A stretch of DNA of 64,000 bases from Phormidesmis priestleyi ULC007 (GTDB taxonomy: Bacteria; Cyanobacteriota; Cyanobacteriia; Leptolyngbyales; Leptolyngbyaceae), in contig NZ_MPPI01000007.1 in NCBI RefSeq assembly GCF_001895925.1, positions 1-64,000 of the forward strand, read 5' to 3'. The position numbers were made by a program, and so were the translations under genes. The notes beneath the pieces are model-generated. The model was not told the origin of the DNA and did not search any database. It saw nothing but the letters and a program-made list of their open reading frames with translations. Shown here in pieces: positions 18,067-27,183 of the stretch. Numbering within the stretch: position 1 is the stretch's first letter; the number at the start of each line of letters is the position of its first letter.

Positions 18067-18219
18067 ACGTGAATTCGACGACTTCGTTACCAGTCCATCG
18101 CGCCCCCTAAATCCCCCATTCTGGGGGACTTCAAGCCAAAACAAAGTCCCCCAGAATGGGGGATTTAGGGGGCAGAAGCCGCTCTTGACGAAGCGAAAAA
18201 ACTCGTCGAACTGACGTTA
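18067..18219. repeat. CCCCCTAAATCCCCC palindromic element
   Basis: The element runs from ACGTGAATTCGACGA to TCGTCGAACTGACGT, an inverted pair, and contains the long palindrome at 18104-18173. The right shoulder GAAGCGAAAAAACTCGTCGAA is almost identical to those of the elements at 10648 and 21759. Directly after it, CCAGGTTT-TGCC-AAACCTGG (18223-18242) forms a perfect 8-bp hairpin. Together these fill the 319-bp gap between the GAF gene and the FtsL-like gene. Confidence 0.75.
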
Positions 18220-18279
18220 AAACCAGGTTTTGCCAAACCTGGGTGTGAGTGTGTTGCTATCGGAGTGCTGCTAAAGTCT

Positions 18280-18777
18280 ATGTCTGCCGCGCTAAAACCT
18301 TCGGTTCCTTCTAAGCGCAATCGATCGCGATTGCCGTCTGCAAATTCTGCTAGCGCCCAACGTCAGCCCGTGCCGCTGCGATCGGTCAACTCGACGGCAG
18401 TGAGAAGACTGCCTTCACCCGATGCTCCACCTCGCTGGCTGCGATCGCTGATCAGAGTGCAGCAAGCCTCGCTGATTGCCACATTCACCTTGGCAGGAGC
18501 GGTGCTGCTCGTCTATGGCTGGACGGTTTATGCCCAACAGCTTTGGGGAAAGGAATATCAAAAATTAGAGCAGTTGCGGCGCAGTGAGCGACAGATGACG
18601 ACCAACGGCGAGATCTTGAAAAATAAGATTGCCGATCAAGCAGGTCGTCCGGGTACGACTTTGGTGCCCCAAACGCCTGATAGCTTGATTTTTCTCAAGC
18701 CTGCCCCGGCTCGAAATCCTCCTCCTGCCGCGAGTCCGGCTCCGCAAGCGTCTCCGATCGCCCCACTCGGCTATTAA
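18280..18777 (+). CDS. FtsL-like bitopic division protein candidate
   Basis: The 165-residue product (ATG at 18280; an in-frame GTG lies at 18265) has a basic, Ser/Pro-rich cytoplasmic N-terminus. A single membrane segment (about 65-85, FTLAGAVLLVYGWTVYAQQ) is followed by a short heptad-like stretch (EYQKLEQLRRSERQM...LKNKIADQ) and a proline-rich tail. That topology and its position 5 bp before ftsI are those of FtsL, which joins FtsB/FtsQ and activates the FtsWI synthase. FtsL is hard to recognise by sequence and has often been considered missing in cyanobacteria, so the assignment rests on context and topology. Confidence 0.6.
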   Translation: MSAALKPSVPSKRNRSRLPSANSASAQRQPVPLRSVNSTAVRRLPSPDAPPRWLRSLIRVQQASLIATFTLAGAVLLVYGWTVYAQQLWGKEYQKLEQLRRSERQMTTNGEILKNKIADQAGRPGTTLVPQTPDSLIFLKPAPARNPPPAASPAPQASPIAPLGY

Positions 18778-18782
18778 TAATA

Positions 18783-20603
18783 ATGGGCAGCCCCTCCCAC
18801 CCGTCTCGCTCTAAACGTCGTCGCTTGGCGGCTGTCGTCAAGTCGCTGCGGCAAATGCCCATTCCGCAGGCTAAATCTACCTATCGCCGTCTGTTAATCG
18901 TTTGGGCGATTTTGGTGGGAGGAGCGTTTTTACTGATGCTTAATCTGGTGAGATTGCAAGTCGTGCAAGCGCCCGATTTGCTCAAACAGGCACGATCGCA
19001 ACAGACCTCTTATCTGCGTCCGTTTATTCCGCGTCGCCCGATCGTCGATCACAATGGCAATATGCTGGCGATCGACCATCCGGTCTACACGCTTTATGCT
19101 CACCCCAACGCTTTTAAGCTGCCAAAGCCAACCGTTGCCGAAAAGTTAGCCCCGATTCTCGGTCGCTCGGTCGCTGACCTGACTCGCAAGTTTGACTCGG
19201 CGGAGAGTGGCATTCGCTTGGAATATTCGCTGGCAGAAAACGCCGCTGAGCGCATTCGCGATCTGCAACTCGACGGTTTGGATTTAAATCAACAGCAGCA
19301 ACGACTTTATCCTCAGCAAAACCTAACGGCAGATGTGGTCGGATATGTGGATGTCGATCAAGTGGGGCAAGCGGGCGTGGAATATAGCCATAAAAACCTG
19401 CTGGAACGATCGGTTAAAGCGGTGCGTCTCAGTCGAACTGGGATGGGCACCGTCATGCCTGATCAGGTTCCGGGCGGCTTTTTACACCTTGATGATTTGC
19501 ATTTGCAGTTGACGATCGATAGTCGAGTTCAGCGATCGGCTCAGTCTGCGCTTCAGCAACAGGTCAAAAAATTCGCGGCAAAACGGGGCGTTGTCTTGGT
19601 AATGGATGTTCAAGACGGCTCTCTGCGGGCATTAGTCGGCGATCCTTCTTATGACCCTAATGAATATTACAAGGCGAAAGTTGAGCGGTTTAAAAACTGG
19701 GCGTTGACTGATTTGTATGAGCCGGGTTCAACTTTTAAGCCGCTGAATGTGGCGATCGCGTTAGAGGCAGGCGCGATTAAGCCCGATCAAGTGTTTAACG
19801 ATGAAGGCGAAATTTATATCGACAGTTGGCCGATTCAAAACTTTGATTATTCTTACGCTGGCGCTAGAGGCCCAGTCAGCGTTTCAGAGATTTTGCAGAA
19901 GTCTAGCAACGTGGGCATGGTGCATATCGTGCAGCAGATGAAGCCCGATGTTTATTACCGTTGGCTGCAACGCATTGGGCTAGGGCAAAACACAGGCTCT
20001 GATCTGCCGTTTGAGATCGGAGGTCAGCTAAAAGATCACAATTCGTTTGTGCAGTCTCCGGTTGATGTTGCCACCAGCGCCTTTGGGCAAGGCTTTTCGC
20101 TGACGGCGATTCAGCTTTTGCAAATGCACGGAATTCTTGCTAGTGGCGGTAAGTTATTGATTCCTCATGTGGTTCAGGGGCTTTATGACAGCAACGGACA
20201 ACCTTATTGGCAACCTTACCAATCGTCGCCTAAACAAATTTTCTCGCCTAACACGGCTCAGACGGTTTTAGGGATGATGGAATTGGTCGTTTCTAAGGGA
20301 ACGGGGAAAGGCGCTCAAATTCCGGGCTACCGCATTGGTGGAAAAACTGGAACGGCGCAAAAAGCAAGTTCGGGCGGTGGCTATCAAGCAACTGCCAAGA
20401 TTACGAGCTTTGTGGGAATTTTTCCGATCGAGTCCCCTCGCTATGTAGTGGTGGCTGTGATTGACGAACCGAAAGGTGAAGATGCTTTTGGCTCGACGGT
20501 GGCGGCTCCGATCGTCAAATCGGTGATTGAAACATTGATTACGATCGACAAAATTCCTCCCAGCCAACCCGTCACGATGCCGACTCCGACTCCCAGCCCC
20601 TAG
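18783..20603 (+). CDS. ftsI: Septal peptidoglycan transpeptidase (PBP2b/3, FtsI)
   Basis: This 606-residue class B penicillin-binding protein has one N-terminal membrane segment (about 37-58, LIVWAILVGGAFLLMLNLVR). A pedestal domain follows, with RPIVDHNGNMLA, then the transpeptidase domain with GSTFKPL (SxxK nucleophile), KSSNVGM (SxN) and GGKTGTAQ (KTG). It cross-links septal peptidoglycan with FtsW during division. The start is 5 bp after the FtsL-like gene, implying co-translation. The stop overlaps the convergent DUF1822 gene by 4 bp. Confidence 0.93.
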   Translation: MGSPSHPSRSKRRRLAAVVKSLRQMPIPQAKSTYRRLLIVWAILVGGAFLLMLNLVRLQVVQAPDLLKQARSQQTSYLRPFIPRRPIVDHNGNMLAIDHPVYTLYAHPNAFKLPKPTVAEKLAPILGRSVADLTRKFDSAESGIRLEYSLAENAAERIRDLQLDGLDLNQQQQRLYPQQNLTADVVGYVDVDQVGQAGVEYSHKNLLERSVKAVRLSRTGMGTVMPDQVPGGFLHLDDLHLQLTIDSRVQRSAQSALQQQVKKFAAKRGVVLVMDVQDGSLRALVGDPSYDPNEYYKAKVERFKNWALTDLYEPGSTFKPLNVAIALEAGAIKPDQVFNDEGEIYIDSWPIQNFDYSYAGARGPVSVSEILQKSSNVGMVHIVQQMKPDVYYRWLQRIGLGQNTGSDLPFEIGGQLKDHNSFVQSPVDVATSAFGQGFSLTAIQLLQMHGILASGGKLLIPHVVQGLYDSNGQPYWQPYQSSPKQIFSPNTAQTVLGMMELVVSKGTGKGAQIPGYRIGGKTGTAQKASSGGGYQATAKITSFVGIFPIESPRYVVVAVIDEPKGEDAFGSTVAAPIVKSVIETLITIDKIPPSQPVTMPTPTPSP

Positions 20604-21724
20604 AAGCGTAAGATTTCTTGATCGAACCCTTCTGCGATCGGCTCTGTCTCCCAAACTAATCCTTCTCCTGCTTCAAGGGCAACCTCGATCGCGATCACTT
20701 CGACAGCGGTTTGGGCGATCGCTTCGTTGCCTTCAAACGGCTGCAAATCTTCGGTCAATAGCCGTAATTTAAAGCCACCTGGCACCAAGCCACCCGGAGC
20801 CGTATTGCCAAGCTCAAATCGCCAGATATTTTCGGGGTGCGGAATGACTCGCAGCTCGTAGATTTGACCCGCGATCGCTAATCGCCGCGACAAAGCTGGG
20901 GTGGGTGTTGACGTTTCTGACCCGCGTGCGCCTGCAAGAGCGGGTTGAAGCTCGATTTGCTCCCAGCCAATCTGTTGAGCCAGGGCAGAAACACCCGTCC
21001 GCAGCCATTGCAACACAGAGGTTTGGGCAGGAAAACCCTGACGACGTTGAGATAGCTGTTGCCGCCAGCCGCCGTGTTCTAAGAGTGCGCCCCAGAGTTG
21101 AAAGGGAACGGCTAACCGAGGCACGATCGCAGGATTTGCAAGCCGATCGAGCAAATTATTTGCCTGTTCTAGAGATAACGCAGGTAACGGAGCAACTTCG
21201 GCGCGAGTCGGTTCTGATAACTCTAATTCACGCGAGAGCCATAGGATATTGAGATCTGAAATCAAATCATCTTCGCTGAGGGAATAGGTACGATCGTCGG
21301 CATCAAAATGTCCTCGTGTCTTGAGCGTGTGATGAGTGGTGTAGCCCCAAACCTTGACCCAGCCTTCATCGGGTTCGACCTGAACTGCCAGATAATAGTC
21401 GGCTGCCCAACTCGGCAAATCGACCCACTCTTGAGGAATGCGAAGCTCGTCATGGTCGATCGCTTCGGTTGGTATCACGACCAATCGCAGCCCGTTGAGG
21501 GTGAATGCTGTTCCGTTCACCAGTGACCAAATGCTGGAAAGTGCTGCCGCGTTTGTCCAGATTTTTGTTTGGGGTGATTCTTGACGCAGCCAGGGCAGCA
21601 GAGCGTTGACAGAAAGTTGATTGAGATAGGCGTTCCAGCGATCGTGTGGAATCACAAAGGGCTGAGTTTGCCGCCAAATCTGCTGCTGGTCAGCTTCAGG
21701 AAGGTTGAGTAAAAGGTCAGACAT
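20600..21724 (-). CDS. DUF1822 family protein
   Basis: The 374-residue soluble protein matches the cyanobacterial DUF1822 family: LPxxDxQQIWxQ start, ALLPWLRQE, VIPTEAIDHDELRIPQEWVDLPSWAADYYLAVQVEPDE and the C-terminal GLVPGGFKLRLLTEDLQPFEGNE. Function is unknown. Members typically stand just downstream of a divergent sigma-70-like gene, as here (21947-23146, same strand); a palindromic element has entered the gap between them. Confidence 0.85.
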   Translation of the reverse strand: MSDLLLNLPEADQQQIWRQTQPFVIPHDRWNAYLNQLSVNALLPWLRQESPQTKIWTNAAALSSIWSLVNGTAFTLNGLRLVVIPTEAIDHDELRIPQEWVDLPSWAADYYLAVQVEPDEGWVKVWGYTTHHTLKTRGHFDADDRTYSLSEDDLISDLNILWLSRELELSEPTRAEVAPLPALSLEQANNLLDRLANPAIVPRLAVPFQLWGALLEHGGWRQQLSQRRQGFPAQTSVLQWLRTGVSALAQQIGWEQIELQPALAGARGSETSTPTPALSRRLAIAGQIYELRVIPHPENIWRFELGNTAPGGLVPGGFKLRLLTEDLQPFEGNEAIAQTAVEVIAIEVALEAGEGLVWETEPIAEGFDQEILRF

Positions 21725-21758
21725 AATTTAAGACGACTCCGAGCGCGAGAAATTTTTG

Positions 21759-21942
21759 ATTTAAGGTGAGTTCGACCGAAGTGGTTCACTCCGATTATGA
21801 ATTCGGGAAGCCCCCTAAATCCCCCAAAATGGGGGACTTTGAACCGGAAACTTTGGCTTGAAGTCCCCCATTTTGGGGGATTTAGGGGGCAGAAGCCGCT
21901 GAGAGCGAAGCGAAAAAACTCGTCGAACTCACGTTGATTTAA
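21759..21942. repeat. CCCCCTAAATCCCCC palindromic element between sigma gene and DUF1822
   Basis: The ends TTAAGGTGAGTTCGAC (left) and GTCGAACTCACGTTGATT (right) are imperfect inverted repeats. The core palindrome lies at 21811-21890, and the right shoulder GAAGCGAAAAAACTCGTCGAA matches the other copies. The right end stops 4 bp before the sigma gene's stop codon. It thus lies within what is normally a two-gene unit and would add a strong hairpin to the shared transcript. Confidence 0.75.
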
Positions 21943-21946
21943 GTAG

Positions 21947-23146
21947 CTATACTGATGAACTCGGTTTGTAGTGTTGTTGAAGCCACTCTTCCATCACCAG
22001 ACTCATAGATTGAAGTAGGGCTGAAGTCAGAGAGATATGCAGCGTTTCTTGACTCCAGAGCGCTAGTTTTTTAAGAAGCTGTTCTCTGGCTTTGGTGAGA
22101 CGGCGAGAAACGGTGTATTGCTTGATATCTAGCCGTTCTGCCATCTGTTGTTGAGTGCAATTTTCTCGATAATAAAGGTGCAAGATTGCCTGAAGTTCGG
22201 GGTCAAGCTGCCCGATCGCCGCTTCTAAAATCTGATTTAGCTGCGATCGCTGATCCTGTCGAGTCTGATCCTCTTCATCAGCAATCAGATCAGCCAGCAG
22301 CGATTCTCTAGAACTTTCGGGCACATCGTCTAGCAGTTCGCCAGTGTCTTGACCTGCTTTAGGTGTGTTGATCGAGACAAGGTTGGGATTTAAGTACGAT
22401 CGTGCTGCTTGAGCGCAGACATTCAGCCATTTTTCGAGGGTTTCAGGTTGGGCTGCGGGGGCAGAAGGCACTTGACGACGATCGGCGTTGTAGCGTTGCT
22501 CGATCACTGCCCAAGTTGCCTCATCGGGGCGAGGAAGTTTGCGCGTTGCAGTTTCTTGGGTGGGAACGTAGAGCGATTTAAAGCAATTCCAGGCGAGGAT
22601 GTAGGTTGCGATCGTTTCCGCAGACAGTCCAGCATTTTGCAAAGACTCGATTAAGCGTTTTTGGCTGACTTTTCGGAGCAATGCCCAGTTTGTGCAGATA
22701 TCAACTTCTTGGCGTTGACGCAGCGTATCTCGAATCGTGCTGGCAAAAATAGCGCTGGCATAATTTTGGAGACTGAATCCCTGCTGTGGATTGAATCCGC
22801 TTAAGATTTTTTGAACTTTGGAGATCGCCACCTGAAAGCAGTCGGGCAGCGTGTATTGCGTCAACGCAAAATTCGTCATCGTCTTCTGGGCTGACCAATA
22901 GCAGGTTTCTTGCAAATAGGCGATTAAGTGAGCAAAAGAGTTTGGGTCGTTTCCCTCGTCTTCTTGCCAGACTTTGTACCAATAAAGCGCCCAAAAATTG
23001 CCAGAGGTTTCAGAGTTATCGGACTGCTGTAAACATTGCTGCATACTGCGTCGGAGTCGAGCATCGATCGCCCAAACTGACACGCGATCGCCCTCAAATT
23101 GGAGGAACGTTGAGAAGATTTCTAAAAGGCTTTGACGAGAACGCAT
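21947..23146 (-). CDS. Divergent sigma-70-like factor (DUF1822 partner)
   Basis: The 399-residue protein has a C-terminal region-4 helix-turn-helix (about 325-375: LDPELQAILHLYYRENCTQ followed by MAERLDIKQYTVSRRLTKAR). Upstream lies a sigma-region-2-like helical part (NYASAIFASTIRDTLRQRQE near 125-145). The long N-terminal part is not that of a housekeeping sigma factor. Proteins of this build accompany DUF1822 in cyanobacteria. It likely directs RNA polymerase to an unknown regulon. Confidence 0.75.
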   Translation of the reverse strand: MRSRQSLLEIFSTFLQFEGDRVSVWAIDARLRRSMQQCLQQSDNSETSGNFWALYWYKVWQEDEGNDPNSFAHLIAYLQETCYWSAQKTMTNFALTQYTLPDCFQVAISKVQKILSGFNPQQGFSLQNYASAIFASTIRDTLRQRQEVDICTNWALLRKVSQKRLIESLQNAGLSAETIATYILAWNCFKSLYVPTQETATRKLPRPDEATWAVIEQRYNADRRQVPSAPAAQPETLEKWLNVCAQAARSYLNPNLVSINTPKAGQDTGELLDDVPESSRESLLADLIADEEDQTRQDQRSQLNQILEAAIGQLDPELQAILHLYYRENCTQQQMAERLDIKQYTVSRRLTKAREQLLKKLALWSQETLHISLTSALLQSMSLVMEEWLQQHYKPSSSV

Positions 23147-23233
23147 GGGATAAAGGTTGAAATTTTTTAAACAAGTGCATAAAGCGTCAGGGGTTGCCCT
23201 AGCAGTCAGTATTAACCCAAAGAAGGCGTTTCT

Positions 23234-23827
23234 ATGAAATCTACATCGAAATCTACACCGACAAAATTTATTCTTTTAGCCGGGTCGATCGCCTCAATGC
23301 TGGTTTCGACCTCTGTTAGGGCACAAGACTTTGGCTTACCTCCAATACTTCTTCAACAAAGTGAATCATTTCGCAATTCGGACAGTCAAATTGTGATTCG
23401 CATTCGCAATTTTGCCGATCGAGATGCCGCCTGTGGAAGTGGGTTTAATGGCTCACGGTTGGGAATCTCGGATGGCTTTGATTTTCCGCATCCTGGGGGG
23501 CAGAGTGGGTACGAGTTTCCGCGATCGAGCCGTAACAATTTCGACTTTCCGCGTCCGGGTGGCTCATCGCTGAACTCTTTTCAGTTGCCCAACGGCTCGA
23601 AAAATCCTGACATTGTTGGCTGCATCGATACCCAACGGAATATTGTGTTTATTAACATTATTCGCCCTCAAGCTAAAGAGCAAAGTCAACCTACGCAGAC
23701 CACTCCACCCGTCCGAGAGCAACCGCCTAGCCCATTAATTCCTCAGACACGATCGACTCCTCCGATCGATCAAACTCCGGTTTATAACCAAAATAATCCG
23801 GCAGGGTTCTATCCTGTGATTAGATAA
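23234..23827 (+). CDS. Secreted Pro/Ser-rich hypothetical protein
   Basis: The 197-residue product has a clear signal peptide (about 1-30, ending SVRAQD), one disulphide-capable Cys near residue 65 and another near 131. A low-complexity centre repeats FDFP(H/R)PGG, and the tail is rich in Pro/Gln/Thr (about 150-197). I recognise no family; it is probably exported to the periplasm or outer surface. It begins 87 bp after the divergent sigma gene and is followed after 22 bp by the VOC gene. Confidence 0.65.
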   Translation: MKSTSKSTPTKFILLAGSIASMLVSTSVRAQDFGLPPILLQQSESFRNSDSQIVIRIRNFADRDAACGSGFNGSRLGISDGFDFPHPGGQSGYEFPRSSRNNFDFPRPGGSSLNSFQLPNGSKNPDIVGCIDTQRNIVFINIIRPQAKEQSQPTQTTPPVREQPPSPLIPQTRSTPPIDQTPVYNQNNPAGFYPVIR

Positions 23828-23849
23828 CTGCACAGCTTTTGAATCTGTT

Positions 23850-24209
23850 ATGCAAATCACACAATTTCTCCACGCGGCGATTCTCGTTTCTGATTTAGAA
23901 AAAGCCGAACACTTCTACGGCACAATTTTAGGACTGGTAAAGCTTGATCGTGTCCTCAAATTTCCCGGAGCCTGGTATGAAGCGAATGGCGTTCAAATTC
24001 ACTTAATCACCGATCTATCTGCCCGATCGGAGTTGCAAAACGTCGAGAAATGGGGACGCAATCGTCATCTAGCATTTTTGGTTGCGGATGTGAACGCGGC
24101 TAAAGATCAGCTTCTCAAATATGGATGTGAGTTTCAGATGAGTGCATCGGGACGATCGGCGCTTTTTGTACAAGATCCTGATGGCACCGTAATCGAGTTA
24201 GGATCGTGA
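23850..24209 (+). CDS. VOC-superfamily (glyoxalase/dioxygenase-fold) protein
   Basis: The 119-residue single-domain protein shows the VOC paired beta-alpha-beta-beta-beta pattern: FLHAAILVSDLEKAEHFYG, GVQIHLI, RHLAFLVADVNAAKDQL and FVQDPDGTVIELGS. Metal-ligand candidates are His in FLHAAI, His in RHLAF and Glu in VIELGS. The substrate is unknown; relatives include glyoxalase I, bleomycin-binding proteins and extradiol dioxygenases. Confidence 0.9.
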   Translation: MQITQFLHAAILVSDLEKAEHFYGTILGLVKLDRVLKFPGAWYEANGVQIHLITDLSARSELQNVEKWGRNRHLAFLVADVNAAKDQLLKYGCEFQMSASGRSALFVQDPDGTVIELGS

Positions 24210-24252
24210 GATCAAACGAACCAGAGAATGCAGCAATCAAACGACCAGATAC

Positions 24253-25581
24253 ATGAAAATTATTGCTTATCTCTACAGCGATCCGTTGCTAGAACCAACG
24301 CCCGATCGCGCTTTATGGGGATGGGAAGTTGATCAAGTTTATCAAGATATTGCCACCGAGAAAGCAACCCGTCCGCAGTTACAGCAACTCTTGATGGATT
24401 GTCAAACAGAACCCGCCGATTATTTGCTAGTGCGGCGATTGGAAGAGTTGGGCGACTCAGTGCCAGAAGTCAGCGATCGCCTCGCAGCGCTAGAGACGAT
24501 CGGCGTTCGTTTAGTCACGATCGAGCAGGCTTCGTCTTCAGAGGGTGCGATCGTCGCTGATTCTGATTTGCGGGCTGACTTACTCAACTTGCTACAAGTA
24601 GTGCAGACTAATCAACGCAGTCGGCGCATTCGTCAAGGGCATGCCCGCAATCGGGTCAAAGCAATGCCACCACCCGGCAAAGCTCCCTACGGTTATCGAC
24701 GCAGCAAAAACCGCTATGTGGTCGATCGGGCAACTGCCCCCGTGGTGAAAGAATTCTTTGAGCAATTTCTGCTATATGGCTCTTTGCGAGGTGCAGTGCG
24801 GCATCTAGAGAAAAAATATGGCAAGAAGATTTCGGTTTCTACGGGGCAGCGCTGGCTCACTAATTCTGTTTATCGAGGCGATTTAGAATATCAAACCGGG
24901 GATGTGATCGCCGATGCTCATGCCGGGATTCTCTCTCGTGACGAAGCGGCTCAAATCGATCGCTTACTGCGGCGAAATCGTCGTCTGCCGTCTCGAACGG
25001 CTAGTGCCCCGCGATCGCTAGCGGGATTGGTGATCTGTGAAACCTGTCAGTCGCCGATGACCGTAACTCGTGTGGCATCTCGATCGACCCGCAAAGACAC
25101 CAAAGAATATTTGTATTTGCGTCCCACTCGCTGCCCCAACAAACCCGCGTGTAAAGCGATCGCCTATGAGCAAATTTTGCAGACCACGATCGGGCGCATT
25201 TGTGATGATTTGCCTCGTGCCGTTGCAGAAGTCAATATGCCCGACATCAACCTGGTTAAGCAGGGAATTGGGAGCGCGATCGCTGCCAAGCAAACGATTT
25301 TGGCCCAGCTTCCTGGCTTGACTGAAAGTGGCATTCTCGACTCTGAAAGCGCAGAACTTCGCGCCTATAATCTCCGCACCGAGATTGCTCAACTACAAGG
25401 CAAACTCGCCCAATTGCCGCCTGTTAATTTAACGGCGATCGCTCAGGCGGTGTCCATTCCTCAATTTTGGCTCGATTTGTCTGAACCCGAACGCCGCTTT
25501 TACTTCCGCGAATTTATTCGGCAAATCGAACTCATTCGCGACAACACGAACTGGACACTCAAACTCGTCTTTATTTTCTAA
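24253..25581 (+). CDS. XisF-like large serine recombinase
   Basis: The 442-residue protein starts MKIIAYLYSDPLLEPTPDRA and continues WGWEVDQVYQD, the N-terminus typical of the cyanobacterial XisF family, whose founder excises the fdxN element in heterocyst-forming species. Ser9 would be the catalytic nucleophile. LLVRRLEELGDSV occupies the place of the resolvase arginine motif. A Recombinase domain follows (about 150-250, GKAPYGYRRSKNRYVVD), then a zinc ribbon-like part (LVICETCQSPM...RCPNKPACK). No att sites or element were recognised nearby, so its target is likely elsewhere. Confidence 0.85.
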   Translation: MKIIAYLYSDPLLEPTPDRALWGWEVDQVYQDIATEKATRPQLQQLLMDCQTEPADYLLVRRLEELGDSVPEVSDRLAALETIGVRLVTIEQASSSEGAIVADSDLRADLLNLLQVVQTNQRSRRIRQGHARNRVKAMPPPGKAPYGYRRSKNRYVVDRATAPVVKEFFEQFLLYGSLRGAVRHLEKKYGKKISVSTGQRWLTNSVYRGDLEYQTGDVIADAHAGILSRDEAAQIDRLLRRNRRLPSRTASAPRSLAGLVICETCQSPMTVTRVASRSTRKDTKEYLYLRPTRCPNKPACKAIAYEQILQTTIGRICDDLPRAVAEVNMPDINLVKQGIGSAIAAKQTILAQLPGLTESGILDSESAELRAYNLRTEIAQLQGKLAQLPPVNLTAIAQAVSIPQFWLDLSEPERRFYFREFIRQIELIRDNTNWTLKLVFIF

Positions 25582-25691
25582 AAATTGTGTTGAGATCTGT
25601 AGCAGATCAGCCACTGTCCATTCGGCTTTAGGTACTTTGGAGGAAAATACTAATGTGATATCACCTTCAACCCTACGCCAGGAGAATCGCT

Positions 25692-27104
25692 TTGCCCCGA
25701 TTTCGCAAATCTGCTTCGCGATCGCCCAACCAGGCTCAACCCCCGCTAGAGTTTATCGCGCCAGATATTAACCTCAATGTAGTTAAGCTGGTGAAACTCG
25801 CGCTGCCGCTTTGGATGCGTCTCAAAACGCCTCTGACCCGCGTTGAAGCTAAGAATGTCGAGCAACTAATCGATCTCTATCAGCAATTTCAATCAGGCAA
25901 GGTGCGATTACTGTTCGCATTTCGTCATCCTAGCGTTCAAGATCCGATTTGCATGGGCTATTTGCTCCATTATTTGATGCCCAAACTGGCAAAACAACAA
26001 GGCATTCGGCTCAAGCCTCCCACCCACGCACATTTTATGTACGATCGCGGCATTCCGCTGTGGGCAGGGTCGCTGGCAGGTTGGCTTTATTCCAAACTGG
26101 GGGGCACTCCCATCCATCGCGGCAAACTCGATCGCGTCGGCTTGCGATCGGCTCGTGACCTATTCGCCAATGGTGCATTTCCGCTCTTGGCGGCTCCCGA
26201 AGGCGCAACCAACGGACACAACGAAACCATTAGCCCCTTAGAGCCAGGAATCGCACAAATCGGCTTTTGGTGTGTCGAAGATTTGATTAAAGCAGGACGA
26301 TCGGAAAAAGTCTTAATTGTGCCGATCGGCATTCAATATCGCTACATCACACCTCCCTGGAAAGCCCTTGAGAAACTGCTAAGTGACCTAGAAGCTGATA
26401 GCGGAATCTTGAGAGAAGCCAACGATGAAAAAGAAGGACATCTTTATCGGCGTTTATATCAGTTAGCAGAGCATTTATTAACGGTGATGGAAGAGTTTTA
26501 TACGCGCTTTTATCACCAAACCTTGCCGACCACCGCCGCTCAATCATCTGAGATTGAAGGCGTTTCTCCTGGCTCAAACGCAGAGTTTGCCGTCCGGTTA
26601 GAGGCGTTGCTGAATGTGGCGCTGCAAGTAGCAGAACAATATTTCAACATTCAGCCGAAAGGAAGCGTCATCGATCGCTGCCGCAAACTTGAACAAGCCG
26701 GGTGGGATTATGTCTTTCGCGACGACTTGCATCTAGAAACCCTATCACCGCTCGAACGCGGACTCGCCGATCGCATCGCCGAAGAAGCCAGTCTCCGCAT
26801 CTGGCACATGCGCTTAGTCGAGAGCTTTGTCGCCGTCACTGGCAAATACGTCCTAGAAAAACCCACCGCCGAACGCTTTGCCGAAACGACCCTGCTGATG
26901 TGGGATGTGATCACCAAAATCAAAGGCGGCAATGCTTTCAAGCGTCCGATGTTAGGTCAGCAGTGTGGGCTGGTGACGATCGGACAACCGATCTCAGTCT
27001 CCGATCGTTGGGACACTTATCACAGCAATCGCCGCGCTGGTAAACAAGCCGTTTCTGATCTGACTCAAGACCTGCAAACTGCATTGGAGAGCTTGATTAT
27101 ATAG
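25692..27104 (+). CDS. Glycerolipid acyltransferase (PlsC-like)
   Basis: The 470-residue protein has the acyltransferase box FRHPSVQDP (H-x4-D, near residue 76), the substrate-binding region GGTPIHRGKLD (near 140) and AAPEGATNGHNE (near 165). It should transfer acyl groups to a glycerol-phosphate lipid or related acceptor at the membrane. The C-terminal 230 residues, helical and without known motifs, are longer than in PlsC itself. The start is TTG at 25692, supported by AGGAG seven bases upstream. Convergent with the eCIS effector gene. Confidence 0.8.
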   Translation: MPRFRKSASRSPNQAQPPLEFIAPDINLNVVKLVKLALPLWMRLKTPLTRVEAKNVEQLIDLYQQFQSGKVRLLFAFRHPSVQDPICMGYLLHYLMPKLAKQQGIRLKPPTHAHFMYDRGIPLWAGSLAGWLYSKLGGTPIHRGKLDRVGLRSARDLFANGAFPLLAAPEGATNGHNETISPLEPGIAQIGFWCVEDLIKAGRSEKVLIVPIGIQYRYITPPWKALEKLLSDLEADSGILREANDEKEGHLYRRLYQLAEHLLTVMEEFYTRFYHQTLPTTAAQSSEIEGVSPGSNAEFAVRLEALLNVALQVAEQYFNIQPKGSVIDRCRKLEQAGWDYVFRDDLHLETLSPLERGLADRIAEEASLRIWHMRLVESFVAVTGKYVLEKPTAERFAETTLLMWDVITKIKGGNAFKRPMLGQQCGLVTIGQPISVSDRWDTYHSNRRAGKQAVSDLTQDLQTALESLII

Positions 27105-27116
27105 CCCTGGTCAGCA

Positions 27117-27183
27117 TTAAGAACTATTTGGGAGAGCTACCTAAATCCCTCAAGATTGGGGCAGTTTAATCCGCGTTCCTAAG
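27117..27183. mobile_element. Truncated CTAAG-flanked MITE, copy C
   Basis: The right border is intact: CTAAG at 27179-27183 preceded by the inverted end whose reverse complement is GAACGCGGATTAAACTGCC. The left side begins TTAAG at 27117 but its inner sequence no longer matches the family end. Between them is a short piece of the CTAAATCCCTCAAGATTGGGG palindrome core. It appears to be an internally deleted copy. The right pentamer gives the TAG stop of the effector gene. Confidence 0.55.

Noticed and set aside
18263-18285. GTG at 18265 as the start of the FtsL-like gene
   Set aside because: The ATG at 18280 gives a normal short basic N-terminus; GTG lacks a better ribosome site and follows a hairpin closely.
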